Position numbers and translations under genes: made by a program. Below are positions 33,847-46,381 of a stretch of 64,000 bases of DNA, piece after piece (the stretch's first letter is position 1; each line of letters starts with the position of its first letter). The DNA is from Byssothecium circinans (Eukaryota > Ascomycota > Dothideomycetes > Pleosporales > Massarinaceae). Under the pieces are notes generated by a model. It saw only the letters and a program-made list of their open reading frames with translations. It was not told the DNA's origin and ran no database searches. Where the stretch lies: the NCBI GenBank assembly GCA_010015675.1, contig ML977016.1, positions 317,439 through 381,438 of the forward strand, given 5' to 3'.

Positions 33847-34370
33847 TTAATACCGATACCTGGTCGAGTAATCCTTCGGGCTAACCACCAAACCACGACC
33901 CTTCTTCGCCCCGCGGTAGATAGTCTCAATAATATCGATCAACTCCTGCTTATCCTCCAGCACCCAGTTGAGCTTGTTGTTATTACCAGTGCCGAAATCG
34001 CACATCATATGCTGTATAAAAAAAGTCAGCTTCTATTCCACTAGATCTCCCTTCAAGGATAGGGAAAAGTGGAAAGGGTAAGGAGAGTCGTTTTTGTGCG
34101 TACCTTATTCCTGAAGAAAAACATGATAGTACAAGCGTCATACAACTCATACATGGCCTTGAAGTCAGGCACTTCGTCGAGATCGCACAGATAGATGACG
34201 GCGAAGTTCTTCACTTTGTCGGTGATCTTGTACAGCACTTCGTCCTGCCTCATACAATCGGGATCGTGGTCGCGCCCAAAGCGGATCACGACCAGGCGGT
34301 CTTCTTCTGAGAGGATCGCTTGGTCGACGTGCCAGCCGGTGCGGAGATGGGGGAGGACGACGGATCCCAT
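33847..34370 (-). CDS. DIB1: U5 snRNP thioredoxin-like protein DIB1 (DIM1)
   Basis: DIB1 is a component of U5 snRNP and the U4/U6.U5 tri-snRNP that prevents premature spliceosome activation. Two exons (34104-34370 and 33847-34011) give 143 residues, the invariant family length. The start MGSVVLPHLRTGWHVDQAI, the RFGRDHDPDC stretch, the YLCDLDEVPDF strand and the MFFFRNKHMM junction across the intron are all as in Dib1/TXNL4A. The thioredoxin fold lacks the CxxC redox motif, as is normal for this family. The donor is GTACGC and the acceptor TATACAG. Upstream open frame to 34478 is leader. Its tri-snRNP role links it functionally to nearby HUB1. Confidence 0.96.
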
Positions 34371-36803
34371 GGCTTTTGCTTGGTTGCGTTTGGATTGAGG
34401 GTTGAGTAGGTAGCGTTTCGGGTGGGAGTTGGTAGTGGGGAAAAGCCTGGAGAAGCGCCGTGGAAGAGGGAAATGCACCTGGAAATTGAGAGCTGTTAGA
34501 AGACTGGGACTGGGAGAGTGCGAGTGAGTGAAGACCGAGATTTTGTGTGTCCTGGAAAAGTTTTATGATGTGGTTGAGGAAGTTGCAAGGCAGCTATGGT
34601 CCCGTGACTTTCTGATCAGGTCATCGCCCCGCACCAAACCTATCGCAGCGTAGCGCCATCCACCTGGGTCAGGATCAGATCAAACATTTGAATCGTCTAC
34701 ACCAAGAAAAGTAGCAGCAATGTGCAAGTGAGATCAGGCAAGCAGTCTAGGCAGGAGTGGAAGCTTTCATGTATTGTGTTCCAGTTAATCTTCGGTGGAG
34801 GGCCTGTTGGCATTTGTCGAGTACGATATTCCCATCGCCATCTTGATACAAGAGCGCTTCGATCGCAAGTTCAATGAAGGTGGAGAGCGATGAATAACCA
34901 TTTCCATGTTAGTCATCCATCATCTCACAAACAGCCACCTCGAGGACAATGTACGAACGGGCTCTTCAGGCAACGCTCATACGAGCTCGTGTGCCTCTTC
35001 TCCACTTCAACGAAGTGAACGATAAACATGCACTCCACAAATTTCGAACATCCAGTTTCGAAACCAAAGATGAAAGAAACAAACAATCGTCGTCACGGGC
35101 CAATGACTACCTGGAGGCTGGGGAAGAGTTTGTGGGATTCTGCAATCCCCTGGCGCAAATGTCCGTCGAGTACGGCGGTAACGAATCGGCTTCAGAATAG
35201 GGAAGCAGGGACCTAGCGTGCGGCGTTGTGGTTCCTCACCTTCGGAGCTTACCTATGGGCTCTTCGGCCGGAAAGCCCAGACGAGAAGACATTCACTTGT
35301 CCGGCGCAGTACAATCTCCTGTTTGAGGCTGTGCTGTGCCCCAAGGATGCAGTGTTGCGCAAATAATGAAGAGTTGACATAGCTGATCTTGATTGACCCT
35401 AACTGCGGTACGCTGGTGTAGGGGTGTGATGGGAGGGGTGTCGTCTAATGAGTAGGGAGATGAAAGAGCTGAGAGTAGTGGAGTACAAGGTTACAAAGCT
35501 GAAGGGGAGGAGGTAGAAGAAAGTTAAAAGATACACTACGGAGGTTTGGCTGCAGGGTCCACATTGATTGGATCACTATAGCCGCAGCGCCAAGCCCTCT
35601 CTCTTCTCACATAAGCCGCACATCAACATTATTGTCGCATTGATAGGCTTGCGAGGAGATTGGGCGCTTGCCTGGAGGCACTTCGGCGCCGACCCCAGTG
35701 TACAGACAGCTTAGGACACGCGACTAGAAGTCTACGCCGCACGCACAACGGCCACTCAATGCATTGCGGTAGCAGCGGGGCCCGTATGCGGTTGATAGAG
35801 GCGTACGGTGCCTTCTGCGGAGTCCCTCACCGGCGGCAATCTCGCCAAAGAGCAGGTATGCGACGGCGACGGCGACAGTGAAAGAAAACAAACAGCCATC
35901 CGATCACCCACATCTCATCCCACATGGCACGACGCGCGAGTCCCCACCATTCTCCAGTGACAACGCCAAGAGGCTGAGGATATTCTGGGTCCATGGAGAT
36001 TGCGATCAAAGGCGCACGGTGAGGAGCGCACACACGCCGAACTCGGGTGCCCGCCGCTCGTGTGCAGCCGCGCGACGATTGTGTGTGCTGGAGTCATGTC
36101 GTCTTGAGCATCTTGGGATGAGACTTGTGGTACCAATCAGCCGCTGGGAGTCACGATAGATGTCGTGGTGTTGAGAAGTCGGGAGAGAGAAAAGTCACCG
36201 CAGCATGAACACAACTTACTCGAGCTCCGTCGACACAGCCAACGGCCGTCTCGTAACGGATCTACTTGCTGCAAGGCTGCATGACGCTCACTAGGCGATC
36301 CCTTACTGTCATGTTTCGTTGTATGCTAGCGCCCGGAGATCCTTGCTCTATCCTTCAGAGAACATGGGCCCCCAAGCCAATTTTGGTTTCACTTCTCGAA
36401 ACAGAAGCGTTCCTTCATATCCCCTGGCGCGGAAAACGGTACCATCGGACTTGGTTTGGTAATATATACATCGACCCGTATCCCCCTCACTCCGTCACTC
36501 TCTCCCTTCTTTCCCGACGCCCTTGCGGTTTCACTGTCATTCTTTTTTTGCTTAGCCAGCTACCTACATTCGCTATCGTACGTCGACGCTCAGAGGGCCG
36601 AGACACCACACTCCTTTTTTGTGTACAGTTTGCTGCATTTGCCTGGTTAGAACCGAGATCGTCCTAGTGACGCCGCCGCATACATCCCCGAATACCATCA
36701 ACATCTTTACCGGCTGCAGCCTTATCGCACACCGTCCACCTCGACCGCTTTCGCATAACTCCGCATCATATCTCGCATTTCGATCGCATACAAATATCGC
36801 AGC
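34371..36803. other. intergenic, 2.4 kb
   Basis: This is the largest gene-free stretch. Open frames under 135 codons occur on both strands with no recognisable domain and no good splice links. The last 350 bp (36450-36800) are CT- and CA-rich and probably form the promoter and leader of the DUF1996 gene; a TATATA-like stretch lies near 36462-36470. Confidence 0.4.
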
Positions 36804-38600
36804 ATGAAGACTTTCGCTTTCTCAGCGGCTACGGCCCTGCTTGCGGGCACCACCGACGCCTTCTGGCGCATGGAGTGCCACTCGCGTACTGGTCTCTCCC
36901 GTATGGATCCCATCGTTAACCCTGGAACCCTCTCCAGTCACGCCCACGCCTTCCACGGAGGAAACAGTAAGTTACCATTTCGCTACCTATCGCGTCGAAC
37001 CCATGTGAATACTAGGACTGGGATTTGGGGAAGCACGTCAGGGGCACGGACGTCTTGTAGAATTGGGACTCCGTTTTGGCGCATCGAGTTTCGTGGCTGA
37101 GAAACATGGCTGACTTGCAATAGACATCAACATGAACACCAAATACGCCGACTTGAGGGCGTCCAAGTGCACATCTTGCTTGGCTACGGATGATAAGTCT
37201 GCCTACTGGTCAGTATTCCAACCACTGAAACTCGACTCATCCTCACAATTTCTAGGACGCCTGGTCTCATGTTCCAGCACAAGAACGGAACTACCCAGGT
37301 TGTTCCCCAAATCGGTGGTATGCTTGCATACTACCTTCTCTTCGCCAATGACAAGGAGACCATTGAGCCTTTCCCCGAAGGCTTCCAGATGGTGACCGGA
37401 GATAACCGTCTGCGTAACTTTACCGGATCCGTGCCCGACCCGGAGAAGTCGCTCTGGAAAGATTCCGACAAGACGCAGCTCGCCCTGGGGCAAAAGGCCA
37501 TTGGCATGAACTGCTTGAACTACGCCAAGACGCCTGAGCCGTCCATGTACCGCCACTTCTTGCCCGATAAGAACTATCTCGATGCCAATTGCGCGAACGG
37601 TATCCGTGCTGAGATATGTATGTGTCCTACTTACCAATAGCTACGAGTATAGATTGGCTAACCCTGCCCAGTCTTCCCGTCCTGCTGGAACGGCAAGCGT
37701 GACTCCGATGACCACAAGTCCCATGTCGCCTACCCCGACCTCGTCAATGGCGGCAAGTGCCCCAAGGGATTCGAGAAGCGAATTCCTTCCCTCTTCTATG
37801 AGACCATCTGGAACACCAATGCCTTCAAGGGCGTCGACGGAACCTTTGTATTCGCCAATGGTGACCCCACCGGTTACGGGTACCACGGTGACTTCATGAA
37901 CGGCTGGTCCACCGACATCCTCAGCAAGGCCATCAAGCAGTGCACCAGCCCCACTGGCAAGCTGACCGACTGTCCTGTCTTCAAGCTCCAGACTGAGGCT
38001 GAGGCGGATAAGTGCACATACGAGGACCCCACGGAGCTCAAGAGCGACCAATGCGCGGGCCCAGCTAAGGGCATCTGCGGTAACGTCGAGATCCAATTCG
38101 GTCCTGGTTACGCATCCTCGCTCACTCCTGGAAAGACCGAGGCCCCTACCTCGAAGCCGACTTCATCATTGCCTGCGTCCAAGACTGCTTCCGCCGTGCC
38201 CACGCTGTCGCACACCAGCGCTACGAGCAAGGGCGGGCCCATCACTGTCAACAGTGTTAGCGAGCCCAAGCCAACAGCGAGCGTCCCAGCCTCCAAGCCT
38301 GCTTCATCTAGTATCAAGAAGGCCGATGCCGAGGTTTCTTCCCCGCCGGCGCCCAGCGTTTCTGCTGCCGCTTCGCCCGTTCCCACTTCCGCTCCGCCCG
38401 CTCCTCCCGCTCCAGCTCAGGGAGGCAAGATTGTTAGCACGAGCATTTTTACCAGCGCTGGTGTGGTATATCACGTTGCTATCGAGGAGGTTGCTATCAC
38501 CGTTACAGCCACGGCCTCCCCTGCACCCAAGGCCAAGAGGCATGCGCACTACATGCACCACAAGAGGGACCGCGAGCATGGTCTGCTCCGCCAGCACTAA
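36804..38600 (+). CDS. DUF1996 secreted protein
   Basis: Four exons (36804-36966, 37124-37208, 37256-37617, 37672-38600) give 512 residues. A signal peptide (MKTFAFSAATALLAGTTDA) precedes the DUF1996 domain. The domain starts FWRMECHSRTGLSRMDPIVNP and has the signatures SSHAHAFHGGNN, CTSC, FFPSCWNGK and HVAYPD, with many paired Cys and His. The domain fills residues about 20-345. The rest is Ser/Pro/Ala-rich, likely O-glycosylated, and ends in a His/Arg-rich tail with no clear GPI signal. Members are extracellular or wall-associated in ascomycetes; biochemical function is unknown. Exon 1 ends AAC A and rejoins as HGGNNINMN. Intron 3 splits the Phe codon of AEIFFPSCW. The third donor is GTATGT; others are GTAAGT and GTCAGT. 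Confidence 0.9.
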
Positions 38601-39855
38601 GTGTTGAATACCACAAGTACATGATGGGTTGGAACGGGGCATGGATACCAGGAGTACATTCACGATGATTAGAGGGAAATGGGGACCGGATTGGGGGGAG
38701 AGTTTTTTTGTATACCACTTCTTTTGCACACAGTTTTTGATTCATTCAAATCTTGAATTTTTGTTCTGCATGTTTGTCTTCTCTCCTCTTTGGATTTGGT
38801 CTGACGACTCTTTTGAAGGCTGCGCCGGAGATTGATCATTGATCGCCGTTAGGGATGGCGTACTATATGTTGGATACCCAAATGAAACAGATGATGATTG
38901 GAGAACTCGTGCACTTGGATATGGATAACTAATCGAACCGTTGTTGTAATGGAAGGCGTGATTGTGTTGGAATATGATTAGGAAGGAGCGTGGCGGTGCT
39001 TTCCTTCACCGCCACCTCTGTGAACCTATCGCTCTCCCCGCACGACACCCTCTTTCGCCCTTCCGCTACCACCAACGCGATGTCAACGTCTTTTCCCGGG
39101 ACTGATGGTCTATCCCAGCCGTTGTTGACTTCTTGGGGGGCAACAGCGCCGCAGTTTTGGCCATTTCCGACTGCTGCCTGGCACCTTTCCCTTTCCCTTT
39201 CCCGCTTACATTTGTCAAATAAGCCCACCGAGGATTTGGGGTTTACTACCTCATCGCTGGGTAGTTTATGCCTTTTATCTAGCAGAATATGGTATTGGCG
39301 GAGAGGTGCCGAATGATTCGTCACTTGTGTAACTGCTGCCTGGCTTACACGCGTTGTAAGTGCGCTGAACGGCTAAAGGACCAGCCTGATATGCAACTAA
39401 GAAGCTGCGCATGTCATGCTCGCCTCGGAAACCAATCATGGTTACAATATTCAGCTGTTAATGCTAGCAAGGCTGAAGTTCACCGGCCACGGCCGTTGTA
39501 GCGGCAGTTTGCTTGCTCGTTGGGGCGAGTGGGTGGGTGGTTGACGATCACGATTGGGGAATGCCTGGAAGGCCGCCCGCAAGGCTGATGAGTATAAAGG
39601 GTTTGTTATTTTTCCCTTTTTCAGTCGAGGCTGTTCGTTACGCTACACTTGTATCACGTCAAGCACATTGCGTTGGCCCAGTATTTTGGTTCGAGGATTC
39701 AGCTCCACCTTTAACGTGATTTACACAATCGCCCATCCAAGGTCACTGTTCGCGATATCCAACACCATTTTTTCAATCCGCTTGTTTGCCCTCCAAACCG
39801 ATCGGCTTGAATCTAATATAATAGAGGGCACCGCGTCCTTGTCCCATCGCCCATC
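38601..39855. other. intergenic, 1.25 kb
   Basis: The region has no recognisable gene. A short TTTCCC hexamer repeat lies near 39186-39206 and makes an antisense open frame with an Arg-Glu run, most likely spurious. The stretch before 39856 should hold the BCS1-like promoter. Confidence 0.4.
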
Positions 39856-41760
39856 ATGGATATCTCCGGCTTCCAAAAGCTCAACTTCGACAGCCTTTTA
39901 GCATCGAACGAGACACTTCACAGTGTGCCTTCAATGCTCCTGGAGTCCCTCATTCCTGGCTATGGCTTCTTCTCGACCATCATCTGGAGGCTATTTGGGT
40001 TTGATATCGGGTTAGTTGTGTCGGGGTGCTTGGTTGTATTTGGCTTGGTGAAGGGAGGCCAGAGTCTGTATTACAGGGCATACTATGCATTCAGCAGTTA
40101 CTTTACGTCGAGCGTGGTTATTGAAGGTGAGTCTCACTTCTTTTCCTTCACCCTACTTCGATTGTTGCTCTGGTCATGGTAGTTGCTTTACTACTCGTAT
40201 ACTAATGATGAAGATGACGACACCCTCTTCAATCAAATCATGGAGTGGTTGGCAGAACAACGCATGACGGCCATCTCACGCGATCTCGTGGCTGTCACAA
40301 AGTGGGTCTCCGCCTACGAAGACAGCGACGAGGAGCGCAACGCCCGCGACGAAGATGTATTGGACGAATCCGGGATCTTCAACTACGAGAAGTGGGCGTC
40401 CAATATCCCTCCCCGCTATGAGCCAAATTTCGGAAGCGACACTTTCACATACAATGGCCGCAGATACATGTTCTCTCGCGAACGAAGGGAGAAACCGAAG
40501 AGTCTCTGGAATAATTCTGACAGCCAGTTCTTGGTTATCAGGTGCTTTGGACGGAAAACGGAGCCGCTCAAGGAATTGCTGAATCATGTTAAAAGATGGA
40601 CGCTGACGAAAGAGAACAAGTTGACTTATGTGTATCGTCCAGCGCCGAAAGAGGAAGGTGGTGGCGGGGAGTCTGGATGGGATAGGCAGTCTTGTCGACC
40701 TTCGAGGCCGATGAGTACAGTATCGCTGGATCTGCGCCAGAAAGCCGACATCGTCATGGACATCAATGAGTACCTACATCCGGCTAGTGCGCGCTGGTAC
40801 GCTGCTCGGGGTATCCCCTACCGACGAGGCTATCTTTTCCACGGCCCTCCAGGCACGGGCAAAACGTCACTCTCTTTCGCGCTCGCGGGCATCTTCGGAC
40901 TGGATATCTACTGTATCTCGCTCATGGAAATTGGGCTCACAGAATCCGCCCTCAATAAGCTCTTCACTCGCCTCCCGCGCCGCTGTATCGTTCTCCTCGA
41001 AGACATTGATTCCGCCGGTCTGCGTCGCGCTGATGATCCAACGCCCGCGCCTGCATCTATCACCGACGTCTCAGACTCCAGCAGCGACAGCACAACATCG
41101 GAAGATGGTCTTCTGAAGATCGGCAAGCAGGACGCCGTCAAAGCCAAACTGAAGCAACCTCATTCAGGCGGGTTCAAGAGCCTGATCTCGCTGTCAGGAT
41201 TACTGAATACAATCGATGGCGCGGCTTCACATGAAGGGAGAGTCCTCATCATGACGACAAACTGTCCGGAGAAGCTGGATCCAGCATTGATCAGACCAGG
41301 CCGAGTGGATCTCCAAGTTCACTTCACGCTCTCCACACGCGACCAAACACGAGACATTTTCAAACGGATGTACTCTACCGTGCGCGACGAAAAGCCCTCC
41401 CCCCCCACCAAAAGATCAACAAAGACATCTCCATCTTCCCCATCCGAGTCCAAGTCCACAAGCTCTCCAACTAAAGCCAAAGCCAAATCCATCTTCAGCA
41501 GTAAGCGCGAAGACGAAGAGTTCCTTGACCTCTTATCCCGTGATGCAGTGCAGGATATCGTGGCGCCGGAGTCTCTGGGTAAGATGGCGGAGGAGTTTGC
41601 GTCAAAGGTGCCGGAGGGAACGTTTTCGCCGGCGGAGATCCAGGGGTTTTTGCTCACGAGGAAGAAGGAGCCTAGAAGGGCGGTGAGGGAGGTGGAGGGG
41701 TGGAGGGACGGGGCGTTGGAGAAGAGGAGGGAGGAGAGTAAACGGCGGGAACGGGTGTAG
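39856..41760 (+). CDS. BCS1-like AAA ATPase (mitochondrial chaperone family)
   Basis: Two exons (39856-40126 and 40214-41760) give 605 residues. The BCS1 family is built of a transmembrane N-terminus, a BCS1-specific domain and an AAA cassette. The type member inserts the Rieske protein into complex III; filamentous fungi have many paralogues of unknown role. A hydrophobic segment is at residues about 37-66. The BCS1 N domain spans about 70-300. The AAA cassette shows Walker A GPPGTGKTS, Walker B CIVLLEDID and the second region of homology TTNCPEKLDPALIRPGRVD. Between Walker B and SRH lies a Ser-rich insertion, and a second, Lys/Ser/Pro-rich one follows the SRH, both typical of the paralogues. 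The long C-terminal charged helix (EVEGWRDGALEKRREE) is also a paralogue feature. The intron has a GTGAGT donor and a branch close to its acceptor. Confidence 0.9.
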
Positions 41761-43595
41761 ATACCTTGAAGACAGATAGTGGATGCTGTGGGAGGGGGGA
41801 AGGAAGGAGTGAGAACTATGGGGTGGAGAGGTGGATGTGTAGAATTAGAATGTTTTTAGAACTAGATTGTCGGGAATGGAGGGGAGGTTTTGTTAGATTG
41901 GATCGGATAGACTGTGTAAACTGTTGTAAAGATATGGTAACATCTCTGGATTCTGGGGCTTTAGCCCATAGATCTATCAGAAAGCTAAACAACCATGTCG
42001 TGCATATCGATAGACTCTTTCTCAAAATCTCCGAACCCTTGCGCACCACCGTTACAAGCGCACTGTTCTAGAAGCAATCCTATAGCAATGTCCGGACTCC
42101 GTATTAGGAAGGTATACATACCGTAGGTAAGCGGATTTAAACGCGGTGTTCGTTACTCAGCTAAAATTAGGGCTGATGGCATCGAATTGGTGAAACAGTG
42201 TCGATGGTCCCCATTTTCTAGTTGTAGAAAATAGCGTACACCCCCTCAAGAGTCAGCAGGTGATGGATTGGGACCCTAGAAATTTGGAAAAATACTTCTG
42301 ACATGTCTCGATCCAACCAAAAGCATCGTGGAAAGCGGAAACATAGAGCTCATGGTCCCTAGTATTAGCCACTTACATATCCTCAACGGATGCAGAACAG
42401 TACGAACCGTAGGGGAGGAATTGGAGGGATGCAAGGGGTCTGATTACGTCATGCATGCTTTGTGAGCCCCCAACGGACATCGGAGCTGACTTTCTTGTCG
42501 ATTTCTCATCCCCACAATTCATACTCCTGACTTCTTTTTCACGAAGAGAACATGATCACTTTAAGCTGCTGCTGCTGACGATGATGGAAGCAAAGTCCGC
42601 TGTCTGCTTGGAGCCGAGAAGCCACGGCAGATCTCGTGTTCGTAACAAGTTACAACACGGGTAATTGCTTGGCTACAGTAGCTACTTTGAGGTGTTCGCG
42701 TGCTGAAGAGCTATTTTAGGGTGCTGGGAGTGAGGGTTCAGCTCCCACACTTGTTCTCAAATTCTGGACAGAAGATTCGACGGTGGGTAGATGGGAAATG
42801 ATGAAGTGGAAAGGCATTGAAGATTTGAATAGCAGAGATAACAATCCGGCTTCCATCACATCGCTTCCATCGCATCGCATTTCGCAACACGACATCTGCA
42901 CAGCCTGCGCACATCAGCCGCTGCACGTCCAAGCGTTCTGGCCCCTCTGCTAAAGACAATCATCCCAAGCCCTTTCCATCGACATCGCTCTACTCTAGCG
43001 AATCATAATGCCCGAGAAAACATTATGGGTGCGCCACAGGCCAAAGTCAGCAAAGTCCAGAGACATGGATGGCCAAAGAGGCGAGCGCCCGGAGTGAGCT
43101 CGTGCACTGCTGCACTGCAGCTCGTAACCATGGGCATTAAGTGTCTGGCCTTCCCCCAGTGGCGCGCCTTGAAGATTCGATCCCATCTGTTTGCCTTGCG
43201 GATCGAATTGGATGTGCTGTTGTTGAGCGTGAAAGCCACGTCTTTTCGTTCTTTTTGTTGTTCTATTTGAGGTCTGGAGATTGAAGAGAAGGATTCGGGA
43301 TTAAGGGAAGCTGGAACTGGTTCGTTGTACGGAAGAGGAGGCGGCAAGACAGTGGACATTCAGCTGTGGAAGAAGAGCAAGGAACCCTTTGTGCACCCTC
43401 CGACGTTTCCAACCCCTTCGATTAAAGACCCATATCCTCTCGACATTGCATTTTTTGGAGCGGGTACCCCATTGTTCATGTGGCGGGGCTGTAGATCGGA
43501 TCTGTTGTAACGCGGTCTTGGAGCTCGTATACTAGGCGGCATCTTGTCACCTCTCGAACTTCGACCTCACATATAATCCAGAGCACAAAATCGCC
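41761..43595. other. intergenic, 1.8 kb
   Basis: This is mostly empty. It holds one weak minus-strand candidate at 43003-43542, listed separately, and presumably the promoter of the peptidase S41 gene. No tRNA or repeat is seen. Confidence 0.4.
43003..43542 (-). CDS. weak candidate for a small unknown protein
   Basis: Two same-frame open segments (43360-43542 and 43003-43359) are separated only by one TGA. The upstream one starts MPPSIRAPRPRYN from an ATG, and the downstream one MSTVLPPPLPYNEP from an ATG right after the TGA. The composition is plausible for coding (Pro/Ser/Arg then KANRWDRIFKARHWGK), and a CTTCCACAG acceptor lies across the TGA. No donor that would restore the frame convinces me, and I recognise no family. 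It may be an unresolved two-exon gene, or chance. Confidence 0.25.
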
Positions 43596-45970
43596 ATGAG
43601 GTCAATATTAGCCCTTCCCGCGCTGATAGCCGTCATCACAGCACAGTCATTTCCCACGACGAGAACGACTTCTTTGGCGGACAATACACAGCCAACGTCT
43701 ACAGTATCAGCACCCGGTCCGATAGAAACGACGAAGGCATGTGGGACGATAGCAAAACTCGTGGGTGGCAGTCGGCTAAACAATCCAAGTGTGGATGCAG
43801 AGGTGCGTTTTGAATTTCCCTGAGGTGTTGTGGTGAAAGTTGCGATAAAGTTTAAGGGCGTGAAAGCTTGACGCATGTTAACAAGTCCTAGCTAGCATAT
43901 GCATGTTTAAAGTCGGTACAGATTGACAAGACAGCGGCGTCGCGAACGATTACATCATTGAAGCGGATGATTGAGTTTCAGTCAACATTGTCGTATCTTA
44001 AAAACCCTCCATCAAGCTGGTCAAATGAAAAGGTAGATTTGGTCGCCGGTCTAGACGACATCGGCCAAAAGGTTTCGGACGGCACCTATAACAACGAATA
44101 TGACTTCGAGAACGACATCTCAGCATTGCTGATAAAAGCGCGCGATGGCCACCTTACATTTGGTGGAATGGCATTTGGAGGTGTCTTCAGGTGGCGAAGG
44201 AATCGGCGAGTGGCACTGATATCAGCATCGAGTGATGGGAAAGAGGCGCCGAAAATATGGGCTCTGCAAGACTTCAACCAAACGGGAAACACCGGATTCA
44301 CGCCGTCTGCAATCAGTAGCATCGACGGACAGGATCCTGCACAGTTTCTAGGGAAAGAGAGCATGCTCAACGCTTATCACGATCCGGACACGCGGTACAA
44401 CGCCATGTTCTACATGCAGCCTGCAGAGAACTTTGGATATTTTACGAACCCGCGCTTCTACCCGGGCTCGAGGGTCAACATTACTTTTGAAAACAAGACT
44501 TTCGACGTCTACCAGAACACGGCTAACATTTTGAGCCCGAGTTCTTGGGAGGATATTAATGATGCCTCGGACTTCTATCAACAGTTCATCGCTCCACCAA
44601 GAAATTCTAAGATCAAGAAGAGGGACCCTAACAGCCTTCCGAGACACATGCAGAACCCACGCGAAACAGAGCTTGACCGCCGATATGTCCCAGCCGGCTA
44701 CCCTAGTCAAGTCGTGTCGCATTCGTCTGATGACGTAGCCCTTGCTGGCTTCTTCATCGATGGGCCGGATGGCAAGGTCGGTGTTTTAGCAGTCCAAACC
44801 TTCAACACCGATGACGCCAAACAAGCACGGGAATATCAGCGAGTTGTACAAAACTACATCGCAGCCGCCAAATCCCAGAAAGTCACCAAGCACATCATCG
44901 ACGTCCGCACCAATGGCGGTGGAAAGATATTACTAGGTTACGATCTCTACCTTCAATTCTTCCCATCCAAGGAGCCACAACTCATGTCCCGCTACCGCGG
45001 GCACCAGAGCTCCGAACTGTTTGGCGAAAAAATCTCCTCAATCCCCAGAATCACAAACTCCAACGGCGAACTCTACACCAGCCCCTTCAACTTCCACTCC
45101 TACCTCAACAAAGACAACACAGCCTTCTCATCCTGGTCAAACATGTACCCACCTACAAAATTCAACGGCGATTCCTTCACCGATCTTCTCCGCTACAACC
45201 TCTCGGATCCCTTCACCACGACCTCGGACCGTTTCTCCATCGGCGTAGAAATGACGGGCCACGGCTCCCGCTCCAACTTTACAGAAGACCCCTTCAAACC
45301 CGAAGACCTCATCATTCTATCCGACGGAATCTGCGCCTCGACATGCTCTCTCTTCATCGAACTCATGGTCCAACAATCCGGCGTCAAAACGCTCGCCGTA
45401 GGCGGCCGCCCCTTATCCGGCCCCATGCAAGCTGTCGGCGGCACAAAGGGCTCGCTCGTGCTCCAGTCCTCATACCTCACCGCCATATCCGCGTACATCA
45501 TAACCAACTACGCGTCCTCGAGCAGCGAAGCCACGAGATGGCTCTCCTTCCTCCCGCAAGAACCGGGCATTAATTTCACCGACGCCACCATCAATTTCCA
45601 GGACACTATCCGCAAAGGCGTTGAAAAGGACGGCGTGCCGACGCAGTTCCTCAACGATACCGCGAGCTGTAGGATGTATTATGAACCTCCCATGTATCTT
45701 AATGTTACGGCGCTGTGGACCAAGGCGGCGAAGATCGCGTTTGGGAAGAACGGAGGGTTGGATGGGGATGCGTGTGTGGCTGGCTCGTTGACGTCCAAGG
45801 AGCAGCAGAACGGGCAGGGTACGGGGACGTCGGCGAGTGCGAGTCCGAGTAGTACGAAGAAGGCGGCTGCGGGGATGCTTAGGCCGGTATGGAGGGGGTG
45901 GTTGGCTGTGGGGGTTTGTGCGGGGGTTGTGCTGGCGTCGATGGCTTTTTGTGCGGATCTTGGTTGGTGA
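43596..45970 (+). CDS. secreted peptidase S41 (CPAF-like) family protein
   Basis: Two exons (43596-43802 and 43892-45970) give 761 residues. A signal peptide (MRSILALPALIAVITAQS) is followed by a Thr/Ser-rich linker. The S41 interphotoreceptor-retinoid-binding-like protease fold follows: HIIDVRTNGGGKILLGYDLY (strand with the GG turn) and LIILSDGICASTCSLFIE, with the catalytic Ser in the CAST context that is typical of this fungal branch. The family includes the ustiloxin-cluster UstP-type proteins, but many members are unlinked to any cluster. Several N-glycosylation sites are present. The C-terminus ends in a hydrophobic helix (GWLAVGVCAGVVLASMAF) after a Ser/Gly/Thr linker, suggesting a membrane or GPI anchor. 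The exon junction gives DAE-LAYACLKSV, matching family sequence. Substrate unknown. Confidence 0.85.
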
Positions 45971-46381
45971 GTGAGTTGCTAGGTTCTTGCTCTTTGGTTC
46001 AATGGTTGTCTTGTCTTGTCTTGTCTTGTCTTGTCTTGCATTAGCTACCGGCGCTTTGAGTCTTGTTTTGGAAGCAGGGGGCTTGATTGCGTCCTGGGCG
46101 GACTGGGTGATGAATGATGGGTTTAATCTGCTGATGGACTCGCATTGGTGCGTGCGTGGTATTGCGTACCGTAGCTTTTCACACTGTACGTGTCGATAAC
46201 TCGAAATCACAAAGAGGTCTTCTCTTGTCCTTTCTAAGTCAGGGTATTCTATGGATAGGGGTAGGTGGTTCTCTAATTCAATGGCAGAGGTGTAAAGAGC
46301 GTATGGATTATAGTGCAGTCTGGTTGTCTGCTTTTACTATCGACATAAGTTATTGAAAATATCCCTCTTGTCCCATTTCTC
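45971..46381. other. intergenic with pentanucleotide repeat
   Basis: This is the 3' flank of the peptidase gene. It contains the TTGTC microsatellite at 46006-46038 and no gene before the aldo/keto reductase remnant begins near 46382. Confidence 0.45.
46006..46038. repeat. TTGTC pentanucleotide microsatellite
   Basis: Six perfect copies of TTGTC run from 46006 to 46035, plus TTG. It lies between the peptidase stop codon and the reductase fragment. Confidence 0.97.

Noticed and set aside
38929..39324. 131-codon minus-strand open frame with an Arg-Glu run
   Set aside because: The run comes from a TTTCCC hexamer repeat; the rest has no recognisable content.
42721..42760. T-loop-like GGGTTCAGCTCCC suggestive of a tRNA
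   Set aside because: The flanks do not form a T stem, and no acceptor, D or anticodon stem is found at the right spacing.
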